Of a DNA stretch of 64,000 nucleotides, positions 19,473 to 28,640 are shown piece after piece. Each line of letters starts with the position of its first letter. The first letter of the stretch is position 1. The notes beneath the pieces were generated by a model that was given only the letters and a program-made list of their open reading frames with translations, was not told the origin of the DNA and searched no databases. A program made the translations under genes and the position numbers. Source of the stretch: an uncultured Hyphomicrobiaceae bacterium (GTDB lineage: Bacteria; Pseudomonadota; Alphaproteobacteria; Rhizobiales; CAMYJA01); the NCBI GenBank assembly GCA_947258705.1, contig CAMYJA010000009.1, positions 1 through 64,000 on the forward strand. Reading direction: 5' to 3'.

Positions 19473-20210
19473 CTATGCCGAAGACTTCAGGTTAAGTCCG
19501 CCAAAACGCCGTTCCCGATTGTGGAAATCGTCGATCGCATTCTGAAGATCCTCCTTCGAAAACTCGGGCCAGAAAATGTCCAGGAAAGTGAACTCCGCAT
19601 AGGCCAGTTGCCAGAGGAGAAAATTCGACAGGCGTTTTTCGCCACCGGTCCGGATCAGGAGATCGGGATCGGGAATACCTTGCGTATCAAGACGGGCGCC
19701 GAACAAGTCTTGATCGATCATGGCCGGATCGAGATTGTTGTCGCGAACGTCGATGGCCAGTTTTTTCGCGGCGCTGGCGATTTCAGTGCGGGCGCCATAA
19801 TTGAAAGCGACAACAAGGTTCAAAGCCTGATTGTTCCGGGTTACCTGTTCGGCCTCTTCGATCAGGCTTTTGATATCGGGATCGATGCCAGTCCGTTCTC
19901 CGATAATCCGGATGCGCACGCCGTTGTCGTGCAAATCCGCTAAATCCTGGCGAATAAATTTCTTCAACAGCCCGAGAAGATCGCTGACCTCCGACTTGGG
20001 ACGCGACCAGTTTTCGGACGAAAAACTATAGAGGGTGAGATAGGAAATATCGAGCTCGATCGCGGCTCGGACGGTTCTACGGACCGTTTCGACACCCTGC
20101 CTGTGGCCTTCGGCGCGTGGCAGTCCCCGTTGCCGTGCCCATCTGCCATTGCCGTCCATGATGATGGCAATGTGCGCGGGGGAGGGTGGAATTTTTCTTT
20201 CGGTGGAAAT
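19473..20210 (-). CDS. uppS: Isoprenyl transferase UppS (probable ATT start)
   Basis: Condenses IPP with farnesyl-PP to undecaprenyl-PP, the lipid carrier for cell-wall synthesis. [20 protein letters not shown], the C-terminal [15 protein letters not shown] and [10 protein letters not shown]-like ending ([10 protein letters not shown]) identify the family. The only canonical start (ATG at 20159) is the Met of MDGNGRWA. It would remove the first beta-strand, which the DNA does encode in frame just upstream (PAHIAII). An in-frame stop at 20223-20225 limits the extension. The best candidate is ATT at 20208-20210, 7 bases after GAAAGGT, giving 245 residues beginning (M)[17 protein letters not shown] sequencing error in the run of six C at 20212-20217 is the alternative. 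Confidence 0.9.
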   Translation of the reverse strand: MSTERKIPPSPAHIAIIMDGNGRWARQRGLPRAEGHRQGVETVRRTVRAAIELDISYLTLYSFSSENWSRPKSEVSDLLGLLKKFIRQDLADLHDNGVRIRIIGERTGIDPDIKSLIEEAEQVTRNNQALNLVVAFNYGARTEIASAAKKLAIDVRDNNLDPAMIDQDLFGARLDTQGIPDPDLLIRTGGEKRLSNFLLWQLAYAEFTFLDIFWPEFSKEDLQNAIDDFHNRERRFGGLNLKSSA

Positions 20211-20323
20211 CGGGGGGACCTTTCAGCTCAAATTTCAGGCTTTCGTAAAGCCGCGCCCAAATCATATTCTGGTTCTATACCGGTTCTCTTGCGGCCGTGC
20301 TTCTGCCGTCATGCAAGCCATAC

Positions 20324-20887
20324 TCACACCTGCATGATTTCCGTCTCCTTGTCGGCCAAGGCAGTATCGATTTCGCTGATTACCTTGTCTGTCAGCGTTT
20401 GCACATTGGCGGATTCATGGTGATGTTCATCTTTACCGATATCGCCATCCTTTTCCATGATTTTCAGCTTTTCCATGCCGTCGCGGCGCACGTTCCGGAC
20501 CGCGACCTTGGCCTGTTCGGAATATTTATGGGCGACTTTGACAAGCTCCTGACGGCGCTCCTCATTGAGCTCGGGGATGGGCAGGCGCAGCACCTGCCCC
20601 TCAACGACCGGATTGAGACCAAGATCCGACTCGCGGATGGCCTTCTCGACGGCGGACGCCATGTCCTTGTCCCATACCTGGACGCTAATCATGCGCGGTT
20701 CCGGCACGGAAACCGTTGCGACCTGATTGAGCGGCATGGTTGAACCATATGCCTGCACACTGATCGGATCGAGGAGAGCGGCGCTGGCGCGACCTGTTCT
20801 CAGACCCGCAAATTCGCTCTTCAGAACGTTCAGTGCGCCGTGCATCCTTCTATCAAGATCGTCCAGATCATAGTCGCCTGATGACAT
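20324..20887 (-). CDS. frr: Ribosome recycling factor
   Basis: Releases ribosomes from mRNA after termination together with EF-G. The 187-residue protein has the family's three-helix bundle sequence, including [20 protein letters not shown] and the C-terminal [26 protein letters not shown]. Two nearby ATGs are possible; that at 20887 is preferred because GGGAG lies 6 bases before it, while the ATG at 20893 has the same sequence too close. It follows pyrH by 67 bp, the usual tsf-pyrH-frr order. Confidence 0.98.
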   Translation of the reverse strand: MSSGDYDLDDLDRRMHGALNVLKSEFAGLRTGRASAALLDPISVQAYGSTMPLNQVATVSVPEPRMISVQVWDKDMASAVEKAIRESDLGLNPVVEGQVLRLPIPELNEERRQELVKVAHKYSEQAKVAVRNVRRDGMEKLKIMEKDGDIGKDEHHHESANVQTLTDKVISEIDTALADKETEIMQV

Positions 20888-20954
20888 GGCCATCTCCCAA
20901 TTGTCTCGAACTTCGCGGAACCTTTGCGGCCGGCATCACGTCCGGCCGTGAGGA

Positions 20955-21692
20955 TTAAGGGTTAGCATCATTCCGAATAGTCGTACAAGGTGCAGTGCCC
21001 TGCAATACGGCGGACAGCCCGCCCTCGCCCAGCATGGAATAGACGATGACCGGCAGACCGTTGTCGCGCGCGAGCGCAATGGCCGCGCCATCCATGACCT
21101 TGAGGTTGCGGGTCAGCACTTCGTCATAGGACAGTTCGTCAAAGCGGGTGGCGTCAGGCGTCGTTTTCGGATCGGCGGAATAGACGCCGTCCACCTGAGT
21201 GGCCTTGGCGATGGCGTCGCAATGCATTTCCGCGGCGCGCAGGGTGGCAGCCGTGTCGGTGGTGAAAAAAGGATTGCCGGTTCCGGCGGCAAAGATGACC
21301 ACCCGGCCCTTTTGCAAATGGCGCAAAGCCCGCGGCCTTATATAGGGCTCGCAAACGGTGGGCATGGGAATGGCGGACAGAACCCGGGCCGGCGTGCCCA
21401 GTTGCTCCAGAGCATTCTGGACTGCCAGGGCATTCATGATTGTTGCCAGCATGCCCATATAATCGGCATTGGCGCGGTCCATGCCCTGTGCGGCGCCGGA
21501 CAAGCCACGAAAAATATTTCCGCCGCCGACGACCAGACAGATTTCCAGACCGTTGTCGATGTTGGTTTTGATGTCCCGGGCGATTTCGGTGACAGTCGAC
21601 ATGTCAATGCCGTATTCCCGCTCGCCCATGAGCGCTTCGCCCGATAATTTGACGAGCAGCCGCTTGCAATTCGATAACTCAGCCCTGGCCAT
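20955..21692 (-). CDS. pyrH: Uridylate kinase
   Basis: Phosphorylates UMP to UDP, supplying pyrimidine nucleotides and indirectly UDP-sugars for wall and lipid A synthesis. The 245-residue amino-acid-kinase-fold protein shows [14 protein letters not shown] at the N-terminus, GGGNIFRG, and the [12 protein letters not shown] segment. The start at 21692 is chosen over an in-frame upstream codon because the preceding GGGAGGG and the N-terminus [20 protein letters not shown] fit the family. Confidence 0.98.
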   Translation of the reverse strand: MARAELSNCKRLLVKLSGEALMGEREYGIDMSTVTEIARDIKTNIDNGLEICLVVGGGNIFRGLSGAAQGMDRANADYMGMLATIMNALAVQNALEQLGTPARVLSAIPMPTVCEPYIRPRALRHLQKGRVVIFAAGTGNPFFTTDTAATLRAAEMHCDAIAKATQVDGVYSADPKTTPDATRFDELSYDEVLTRNLKVMDGAAIALARDNGLPVIVYSMLGEGGLSAVLQGTAPCTTIRNDANP

Positions 21693-21777
21693 GTTCAAAC
21701 GCCCTCCCCCACTTGCCTTGCGCCGCCATTGACACCGCACGGGCGGAAGGCCGGCAAGGCATGGGCCATTTCAAATG

Positions 21778-21801
21778 CTCTCCCTTGCAAGGTCGGGAGA
21801 G
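21778..21801 (-). promoter_or_regulatory. Hairpin between tsf and pyrH
   Basis: CTCTCCC, a 10-nt loop and GGGAGAG form a 7-bp stem shortly after the tsf stop. No U-run follows, so it may mark an mRNA processing or partial termination point inside the operon and is not a full terminator. Confidence 0.4.
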
Positions 21802-21815
21802 GCTGCCCCGGCAAT

Positions 21816-22745
21816 CTACTGACCCGATGCGGCAGCGGCAACCTCGGCGGCGAAGTCTTCCTCTCTTTTTTCAATGCCCTCACCAAGACCAAACCGTACG
21901 AAGGCGGAAATCTCGATGGGCGCGCCGACATCTTTTTCGGCGGCTTTCACGGCATCGGCGACGGTGTTTTCGCCATCGATTACAAAGGTCTGGGAGAGAA
22001 GAGCGACCTCCTCGAAATATTTGCGCATTCTGCCATCGACCATTTTCTCGATAATATTGTCGGGCCGGCCGGATTCGCGCGCCTGCTCGATGAGAACGGC
22101 GCGTTCGCGTTCGACGATGTCCGCAGGCACATCATCCTGCGTCAGAGCGACCGGATTGGTGGCCGCGACATGCATGGCGATCTGTTTGCCGATTTCGTCC
22201 AGCCTGGCAGCGTCGCCCGAGGATTTCAGGGCGATGAGCACGCCGATCTTGCCCAGACCGGGCGCGGCCTGATTGTGAATATAGGAGGAGACCACGCCTT
22301 CATCGACCGTCAGGCCCTGGGCGCGGCGCAATGTCATGTTCTCGCCGATCGTGCCGATCATTTCCGTGACATAATCCTCGACCGTTTTCTCGGACCCGGG
22401 ATAAGTCATGGCTTTGAGCGCTTCTTCGTCACCGTCTGACTCAAGCGCCAGGGTGGCGATGGCGAGCACCATTTCCTGAAACTGGTCGTTGCGTGCGACG
22501 AAATCCGTTTCGGAATTTATCTCGACGACGGCACCGCCCGTGCCACTGGCCGCAACACCAATCAGGCCTTCGGCCGCCACGCGCCCTGCTTTCTTGGCGG
22601 CACTGGCAAGGCCCTTGGTCCGCAGCCAGTCAATTGCCGCGTCCATGTCGCCATCGTTTTCGGTTAATGCGGTCTTGCAATCCATCATGCCGGCGCCGCT
22701 TTTTACGCGGAGCTCCTTGACCATTGCAGCGGTAATCGTCGCCAT
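21816..22745 (-). CDS. tsf: Elongation factor Ts
   Basis: Guanine-nucleotide exchange factor for EF-Tu. The 309-residue protein opens with [20 protein letters not shown] and shows the [10 protein letters not shown] motif that contacts EF-Tu, with two further dimerisation-like halves (for example [16 protein letters not shown]). Length and start are typical. It is cotranscribed with rpsB, 77 bp upstream. Confidence 0.98.
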   Translation of the reverse strand: MATITAAMVKELRVKSGAGMMDCKTALTENDGDMDAAIDWLRTKGLASAAKKAGRVAAEGLIGVAASGTGGAVVEINSETDFVARNDQFQEMVLAIATLALESDGDEEALKAMTYPGSEKTVEDYVTEMIGTIGENMTLRRAQGLTVDEGVVSSYIHNQAAPGLGKIGVLIALKSSGDAARLDEIGKQIAMHVAATNPVALTQDDVPADIVERERAVLIEQARESGRPDNIIEKMVDGRMRKYFEEVALLSQTFVIDGENTVADAVKAAEKDVGAPIEISAFVRFGLGEGIEKREEDFAAEVAAAASGQ

Positions 22746-22822
22746 GGCTATTTCCTATCTCTTTTGCAATTTGCGCGTGTAGACATCGCTTAGTGTTGTA
22801 TGTGCCGGCTCGAATGGCGGCC

Positions 22823-23974
22823 TCAAGCCGCGGTTTCGGCCATCAGTTTTTTTGCCTGATCGATCCAGCCGTCGCGGTCAATGCGGCCCTTGAAATTCAG
22901 AGCCCCGTCAATGGCGGATATTTCAGACGGGCTCAGTGCAACGATCTGGCGGAAATGATAGATACCCAGTTTATTGAGCTTTTCCTCCAGAACCGGCCCC
23001 ACGCCCGAGATTTTTTTGAGATCGTCCGCCTCGCCCTCCGGCGCATCAAGCCCCTTATAGGCAATTGCCGGCGCGTCTTCGGATTTTGTCTCGGCCGTAT
23101 CTTCGGATTTTGTCTCGGCCGTATCTTCGGTCTTTTCTGCTGTCTTTCCCGCGGCCCCGTTGGGCTTGGCCCCGGACCCGGCTTCTTCGGTCCCGGCCTC
23201 TTTCGCCGCAGCCATTCCGGGCTCGGCGGGCAGGTTGGTTTTCGGCGGTTCAACCGCAGCGCCCACATCCATGCCCGACTCGGCGGATGCCCGCTCGATA
23301 CCGTCGATTGCCGCCCGTGAAATCAGGTCGCAAAACAAGGTTATCGCCCTTCCGGCATCGTCATTACCGGGTATCGGATGCGTGATGTTATCCGGGTTAC
23401 TGTTCGAATCGATAACCGCAATGATCGGTATGCCGAGCTTTTGCGCTTCCGCTATGGCGATCGATTCCTTGTTGGTGTCGAGTACAAAAACAAGATCCGG
23501 GACACCGCCCATGTCCTTGATGCCACCCAATGTGATTTCCAGCTTGTCGCGCTCGCGGGTCAGATGAAGGATTTCCTTCTTGGTCAAACCCTGGATATCG
23601 CCGCTCAGGGTTTCTTCGAGCTGGCGCAGACGGCGGATTGACTGGGAAATGGTTTTCCAGTTGGTCATCGTGCCACCGAGCCAGCGGTGATTGATAAAGT
23701 ATTGAGCGCAGTTTTTCGCGCTTTCCGCAATGACCTCGGAGGCCTGCCGTTTGGTGCCGACGAAAAGAACGCGGCCGCCGCCGGCAACGACATCGCTTAC
23801 CGCGACCAGCGCCTGATGAAGCAAAGGCACGGTCTGGGCCAGATCGATAATGTGAATATTATTGCGTGAGCCAAATATGTATTGGCCCATTTTCGGATTC
23901 CAACGATGTGTCTGATGTCCGAAATGCACGCCAGCTTCCAAAAGCTGACGCATGCTGAATTGTGGCAGCGCCAT
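22823..23974 (-). CDS. rpsB: 30S ribosomal protein S2 with helix-hairpin-helix extension
   Basis: S2 binds the 30S subunit late in assembly and is needed for S1 binding. Residues 1-230 are a standard S2 ([20 protein letters not shown] ... [14 protein letters not shown] ... [17 protein letters not shown]). An acidic, Ala/Glu/Thr-rich linker follows (231-316, with an exact 8-residue repeat DTAETKSE). A C-terminal domain at 317-380, [20 protein letters not shown] ending [16 protein letters not shown], matches the helix-hairpin-helix-like tail found on some rhizobial proteins such as L21 and NuoE. Usual S2 length is about 240-260. The start at 23974 has AGGAG 13 bases upstream; the 14 extra codons in frame upstream look non-coding. 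Confidence 0.96.
   Translation of the reverse strand: MALPQFSMRQLLEAGVHFGHQTHRWNPKMGQYIFGSRNNIHIIDLAQTVPLLHQALVAVSDVVAGGGRVLFVGTKRQASEVIAESAKNCAQYFINHRWLGGTMTNWKTISQSIRRLRQLEETLSGDIQGLTKKEILHLTRERDKLEITLGGIKDMGGVPDLVFVLDTNKESIAIAEAQKLGIPIIAVIDSNSNPDNITHPIPGNDDAGRAITLFCDLISRAAIDGIERASAESGMDVGAAVEPPKTNLPAEPGMAAAKEAGTEEAGSGAKPNGAAGKTAEKTEDTAETKSEDTAETKSEDAPAIAYKGLDAPEGEADDLKKISGVGPVLEEKLNKLGIYHFRQIVALSPSEISAIDGALNFKGRIDRDGWIDQAKKLMAETAA
23077..23124. repeat. 24-bp tandem repeat, two exact copies, inside rpsB
   Basis: Copies at 23077-23100 and 23101-23124 are identical and a third begins (CTTCGG). Each encodes 8 residues of the linker between the S2 core and its C-terminal domain, so the copy number can vary without changing frame. 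Confidence 0.95.
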
Positions 23975-24119
23975 AGTAAAATCTATCTCCTTTTCCGGTT
24001 TCACCTCCGCGAACACATGAGATGCCAGACGCCTTATGCGGCTTCAAGCATCCACCGGAGCGGCCCATGGGAGAATTTGCTCCTCATCTGCCAGTAAGTT
24101 CGCGTGTGGAATGGAACGC

Positions 24120-24148
24120 CTTATAGGCGCATGAGGAGGTAAAGACAA
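24120..24148 (-). promoter_or_regulatory. Promoter of the rpsB operon
   Basis: On the reverse strand TTGTCT (24148-24143) and TATAAG (24125-24120) are separated by 17 bp. Transcription would begin near 24113, leaving a leader of about 140 nt before the rpsB start, which is long enough for the S2-type autoregulation known in other bacteria. Confidence 0.6.
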
Positions 24149-24184
24149 GCCTAAAGAGCCGGAACAACCGAAGAAATCAGCGGC

Positions 24185-27100
24185 TCAATCGTCGCGCATT
24201 TCTACAACACCGCTGACCTGCCTTATGATGGATCGCGTGGATGGCGAGAGATCGTATTTTTCTGGCAGCTTCAATTCGATCTCACGGGCGCAATCGGGCA
24301 GATGGATGCGCAATTTCAGATTTGCGTCCCCTTTTTTGGAAATGGCACTTGCCAGCTCCCGCCAATCGGTGCCGCCGCTGACGGTAATGGTCATGTCCTT
24401 CTGGAGATTGCGGGCGGCTTTATCGAGATGCTCGATGGACAGGGCGCGCAGCTTGGTGCTCTCGCCATCGCGTTCGGCCTCGACCGTGATCAGCACCGGG
24501 CTGCCGTCATTGAGCATGTCGCGGCTATGATCGAGCACATCGGAGAAGAGAAGCGCTTCGAACTGGCCCGTGGGATCGGAGAAACTGACGAAGGCGTAAC
24601 GGTTGCCGCGGGCTGAGTTGCGTTCCTTAACGCTCGTGGCGGTGCCGGCAAGAAGCGCCTTGGTGGCAGAGGAATTCTGGTTCAACTCGGTCCAGGTGGT
24701 GACACCCAAATCTTCAAGCACCTGCTCATATTCATCGATCGGGTGCCCCGACAGAAAGAAACCGACCGCATCGAATTCCCTGCTCAGGCGGGTGGCGGGG
24801 AGCCATTCCCTTGTCTCCCGAAGATTGAGAGGCAGTGCGGCATCATCGCTTTCGCCGGCGAAGAGATCGTTCTGGCCGGCCTCGCGATCAACGGCCATGC
24901 GTTGGGCGTGGGCGATCATGGTCTCAACATTTTCCAGGACTTCCGCGCGATTTGGATGAATCGCGTCGAATGCACCCGCAGCCGCCAGGGTTTCCAGGGC
25001 GCGTTTGTTGATGAGGCGCGGATTAATGCGGCCGGCGAAATCAGCGAGACTTTCAAACGGTCCGTTTTCGTCGCGCTCCTCGCAGAGATGCTCAACCGCC
25101 GCGCGTCCGACATTCTTGAGGGCCGTCAAAGCGTAGCGGATGGCGTTGTCCCGGGCGGTGAAATCGGCGCGCGAATGATTGACGCATGGCGGCAGTATTT
25201 CGATTTTGAGCCGCCGGGCCTCGCCGGCGAAGGTCGCAAGTTTTTCCGCATTGGCCATGTCGAGCGTCATCGAGGCGGCCAGGAATTCAACCGGATAATT
25301 GGCCTTGAGATAGGCCGTTTGATAGGCGACGAAAGCGTAACAGGCCGAATGCGCCTTGTTGAAGCCGTAGCCCGCGAATTTGGCAACCAGGTCGAAAATG
25401 AAATGAGCCTGGAGTTTTCCGACGCCGTTTTTCATGGCGCCCTCGACAAAGCGTTCCCGCTGGGCGTCCATTTCCTTTTTGATTTTCTTGCCCATGGCCT
25501 TGCGCAGGATGTCGGCTTCACCGAGTGAGTAGCCGGCGAGAACCTGGGCAATTTTCAGCACCTGTTCCTGATAGATGATCACGCCATAGGTATCGTTGAG
25601 TACCGGCGTCACGGTCTCGTGTAAAAATTCCGGCGGCTCGGAACCGTGCTTGGCGGCGAGGTATTTGGGTATGTTCTCCATCGGTCCCGGCCGATAGAGG
25701 GCGACGATCGCGATCAGGTCCTCGATATTCTCGGGCTGCGCCTTGCGCATCAAGTCCTGCATGCCGGCGCTTTCATACTGAAACACCCCGACGGTCTCGC
25801 GTTTTTTCAGCATTTCAAAAGTCGGCGGATCATCGAGGGGAAAAGTCACCGGGTCGAGCTCAATCCCCCGCGCCGCCAATATGTCGCACGCTTTCTTGAT
25901 CACGGTCAGGGTTTTCAGACCGAGAAAATCGAATTTGACAAGACCCGCGGGTTCAACCCATTTCATATTGAACTGGGTTGCCGGCAATGGCGAGCGCGGA
26001 TCCTGATAAAGGGGGACGAGTTCGGTCAGGGGCCGATCGCCGATGACCACCCCGGCAGCGTGGGTGGAGGCGTGGCGGTAGAGCCCCTCGAGTTTTTTGC
26101 CGATATCGAGCATGCGCTTGACGAGAGGATCGTCACGGGCGGCCTCGCGGAAGGCATGTTCGCCATTGACGGCCTCCTCCAATGTCACCGGATCGGCAGG
26201 ATTATTGGGCACAAGCTTGCACAGCCGGTCGACCTGTCCATAAGGCATTTGCAGCACCCGGCCGACATCGCGGAGAACGGCGCGGGCCTGCAACTTTCCG
26301 AAGGTGATGATCTGGGCAACGCGATCCCTGCCGTATTTTTCCTGAACATAATTGATAACCTCGTCGCGCCGGTCCTGGCAGAAGTCGATATCGAAATCCG
26401 GCATGGACAGACGTTCGGGATTGAGAAAACGCTCAAAAATAAGGTCGAACCGCAAGGGATCGAGATCCGTGATCGTCAACGCCCACGCCACCACCGAACC
26501 GGCGCCAGAGCCACGGCCGGGGCCGACGGGAATGCCGTTATCCTTCGCCCATTTGATGAAATCGGCAACGATCAGAAAATAGCCCGGGAACTTCATTCCG
26601 GAAATGACGCCGAGTTCGTAATCGAGGCGCTCCCAATACTCCTTTTCTTCATGACCCCGGGCGACGTCGAGAAGCTTCAGCCTTTCTTTCAGGCCGGCTT
26701 TCGCCTGAGCGCGCAATTCCTTTTCCTCCGCCTCCAGGATCGCCTTCGCAGTTTTGAAGTTTTTACCGGTCAGGAATTGCGGCAGAATAGGATCGTGGGT
26801 GGACGGGCAATAGGCGCAGCGTTTGGCGATTTCGACGGTGTTCGCGATCGCCTCCGGCAAATCCCGGAAGAGATCGCACATGTCGGCCTGGCGCTTAAAA
26901 TAGTGATCGGGGGTCAGGCGGCGGCGGTCATCCTCCGACACATATGTGCCTTCGGCGATGCAGATCAGCGCATCATGGGCCTCGAATTCTCCGGGGCCTT
27001 TGAAAAAGCACTGATTGGTGGCCACGATCGGTATATTGAGATCATAAGCGAATTTGAGCAGGCGCCGCTCATTGGCGCTTGCCCGGGCGCCGCCATAGCG

Positions 27101-27670
27101 CTGCAATTCGAGATAGAGACGGTCGCCGAAAATCTGCATGAGCTGATCGAGAACGGTGCGCGCCAGGTCAAGTTGACCGTTGTAAACGGCCCTGTCGACG
27201 GGGCCTTCCGGTCCACCAGTGAGCGCGATCAGGCCTTGGGCGTGGGCCTTGAGAACTTCGAGGGGCACATGGGGCGGGGCCGCATCGCCGCAATCGAGAA
27301 AAGCATGGCTCGAGAGCTTCATCAGATTGGCGTAACCCGTGCGGTCCTTGGCATATAGCACAAGAAATCCGAGCTGGTCTTTGGCGATATGGCCAGGCTC
27401 GGCGCCGCCTGCCGGTTTGTCATCTCCGGGCGCGTCCATGGCAACGGCCAGGGTGCATCCGATAATGGGCTGGATTCCGGCCTTTCTCATGCTTTCGGAA
27501 TATTCAAGCGCGCCAAAGAGATTGTTGCGATCGGTAATGGCCAGCGCCGGCATGTTGTCGCTTTGGGCAAGCTCGACCATTTCGGGAATCTTGATGGCGC
27601 CTTCGAGAAGCGAATAGGCGGAATGAGCGCGCAGATGGATGAAGTCCACCCCTTGTTGCCGTCTGCCCAT
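24185..27670 (-). CDS. dnaE: DNA polymerase III subunit alpha
   Basis: The replicative polymerase subunit. The 1161-residue protein begins with a PHP domain (FIHLRAHSAYSLLEGAIKIP). The C-family polymerase core follows, including GRGSGAGSVVAWALTITDLDP and the catalytic acidic motif PDFDIDFCQDRRDEVI. Downstream come the KAHSACYAFVAYQTAYLKAN segment, a helix-hairpin-helix and an OB-fold (around LLAGTATSVKERNSARGNRY). The start at 27670 is chosen for the GGGAG 8 bases upstream and for the N-terminus; the frame extends another 42 codons without family similarity. It is last in the lolC-lolD-dnaE run. Confidence 0.98.
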   Translation of the reverse strand: MGRRQQGVDFIHLRAHSAYSLLEGAIKIPEMVELAQSDNMPALAITDRNNLFGALEYSESMRKAGIQPIIGCTLAVAMDAPGDDKPAGGAEPGHIAKDQLGFLVLYAKDRTGYANLMKLSSHAFLDCGDAAPPHVPLEVLKAHAQGLIALTGGPEGPVDRAVYNGQLDLARTVLDQLMQIFGDRLYLELQRYGGARASANERRLLKFAYDLNIPIVATNQCFFKGPGEFEAHDALICIAEGTYVSEDDRRRLTPDHYFKRQADMCDLFRDLPEAIANTVEIAKRCAYCPSTHDPILPQFLTGKNFKTAKAILEAEEKELRAQAKAGLKERLKLLDVARGHEEKEYWERLDYELGVISGMKFPGYFLIVADFIKWAKDNGIPVGPGRGSGAGSVVAWALTITDLDPLRFDLIFERFLNPERLSMPDFDIDFCQDRRDEVINYVQEKYGRDRVAQIITFGKLQARAVLRDVGRVLQMPYGQVDRLCKLVPNNPADPVTLEEAVNGEHAFREAARDDPLVKRMLDIGKKLEGLYRHASTHAAGVVIGDRPLTELVPLYQDPRSPLPATQFNMKWVEPAGLVKFDFLGLKTLTVIKKACDILAARGIELDPVTFPLDDPPTFEMLKKRETVGVFQYESAGMQDLMRKAQPENIEDLIAIVALYRPGPMENIPKYLAAKHGSEPPEFLHETVTPVLNDTYGVIIYQEQVLKIAQVLAGYSLGEADILRKAMGKKIKKEMDAQRERFVEGAMKNGVGKLQAHFIFDLVAKFAGYGFNKAHSACYAFVAYQTAYLKANYPVEFLAASMTLDMANAEKLATFAGEARRLKIEILPPCVNHSRADFTARDNAIRYALTALKNVGRAAVEHLCEERDENGPFESLADFAGRINPRLINKRALETLAAAGAFDAIHPNRAEVLENVETMIAHAQRMAVDREAGQNDLFAGESDDAALPLNLRETREWLPATRLSREFDAVGFFLSGHPIDEYEQVLEDLGVTTWTELNQNSSATKALLAGTATSVKERNSARGNRYAFVSFSDPTGQFEALLFSDVLDHSRDMLNDGSPVLITVEAERDGESTKLRALSIEHLDKAARNLQKDMTITVSGGTDWRELASAISKKGDANLKLRIHLPDCAREIELKLPEKYDLSPSTRSIIRQVSGVVEMRDD

Positions 27671-27849
27671 TGCCTTGCTCCCGATAATGTCCGGTCGAGG
27701 ACCATTCCGCTTTCCGGACGGGTGCGGCCACTGGCGCCGCGCCGCGGTCATTTTGATTGATTCAGGCGCAATTGGAAACCCGGTTTCCACAGCCAAGATG
27801 GCCGTCCGGGACTTTCAGGCTTTTCAGCCTTTTCGGCTTTTTCGGCCCG

Positions 27850-28617
27850 TCAGGCGGGGATCTGAATTTCATGGAGCTGGCCGTCTTCCAAACGGAGGAC
27901 GCGATCCATATCGCGGGCCAGCTGCATATTGTGCGTGGCGATCAGGGCGGAAACGCCCGAATTGCGGATGAGATCCATAAGCTGGACGAAAACGCGGTCT
28001 GACGTGCCGGGATCGAGGTTTCCGGTGGGTTCATCGGCCAGAATTATTTTCGGATTGTTGGCCAGGGCACGGGCGATGGCGGTTCGCTGTTGCTCGCCGC
28101 CAGACAGTTCGGATGGCCGGTGCCGGACCCGGTCCGCCAGTCCCAGACCTGTGAGAAGTTCATGGGCGCGTTCCTCGGCAGAATTCTTGTCGCGCCCGAG
28201 TATGAGTTGCGGGATGACGACGTTTTCCAGCGCCGAAAACTCCGGCAGAAGTTGATGAAACTGATAGATGAAACCGATTTCCGAACGCCGCATGCGGGTT
28301 CGTTCCCGGTCGGGAAGGTCGGCGCAATTGCGATTGTCGACAAAGACCATGCCGCTGTCCGGATTCTCCAGCAGGCCCGCTATGTGAAGCAGGGTCGACT
28401 TGCCGGCACCGGACGGGCCGACAAGGGCAACGGCCTCTCCAGGCATCAGATCGGTGCTGGCGCCGTTCAGGACATGAATGGCGCGCGGTCCCTGATGATA
28501 GGTCCGCCTGATATCGGCAAGTCTCAAATTCGGTATGGCTGTCGTCTGATCCAATGTGATGGCTTTCGAATGGTCTCTCATATGCGTGGGTTTATCTGAC
28601 GATGCGCGACCGGTCAC
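27850..28617 (-). CDS. lolD: Lipoprotein-releasing ABC transporter ATPase LolD
   Basis: ATPase of the LolCDE complex, which extracts outer-membrane lipoproteins from the inner membrane and passes them to LolA. The 255-residue protein has Walker A GPSGAGKSTLLHIAGLL, a Q-loop, the signature LSGGEQQRTAIARAL, Walker B IILADEPTGNLD and the switch His in ATHNM. The start is a GTG at 28617 preceded by GGGAAG; an ATG 36 bp downstream is an alternative. It lies 23 bp after the permease gene. Confidence 0.97.
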   Translation of the reverse strand: MTGRASSDKPTHMRDHSKAITLDQTTAIPNLRLADIRRTYHQGPRAIHVLNGASTDLMPGEAVALVGPSGAGKSTLLHIAGLLENPDSGMVFVDNRNCADLPDRERTRMRRSEIGFIYQFHQLLPEFSALENVVIPQLILGRDKNSAEERAHELLTGLGLADRVRHRPSELSGGEQQRTAIARALANNPKIILADEPTGNLDPGTSDRVFVQLMDLIRNSGVSALIATHNMQLARDMDRVLRLEDGQLHEIQIPA

Positions 28618-28640
28618 GCCGCTTCCCGGTTGATTGCGCG

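Noticed and set aside
25646-27358. A 570-codon open frame opposite dnaE
   Set aside because: It lies wholly within dnaE on the opposite strand, whose motifs are unambiguous; treated as a shadow.
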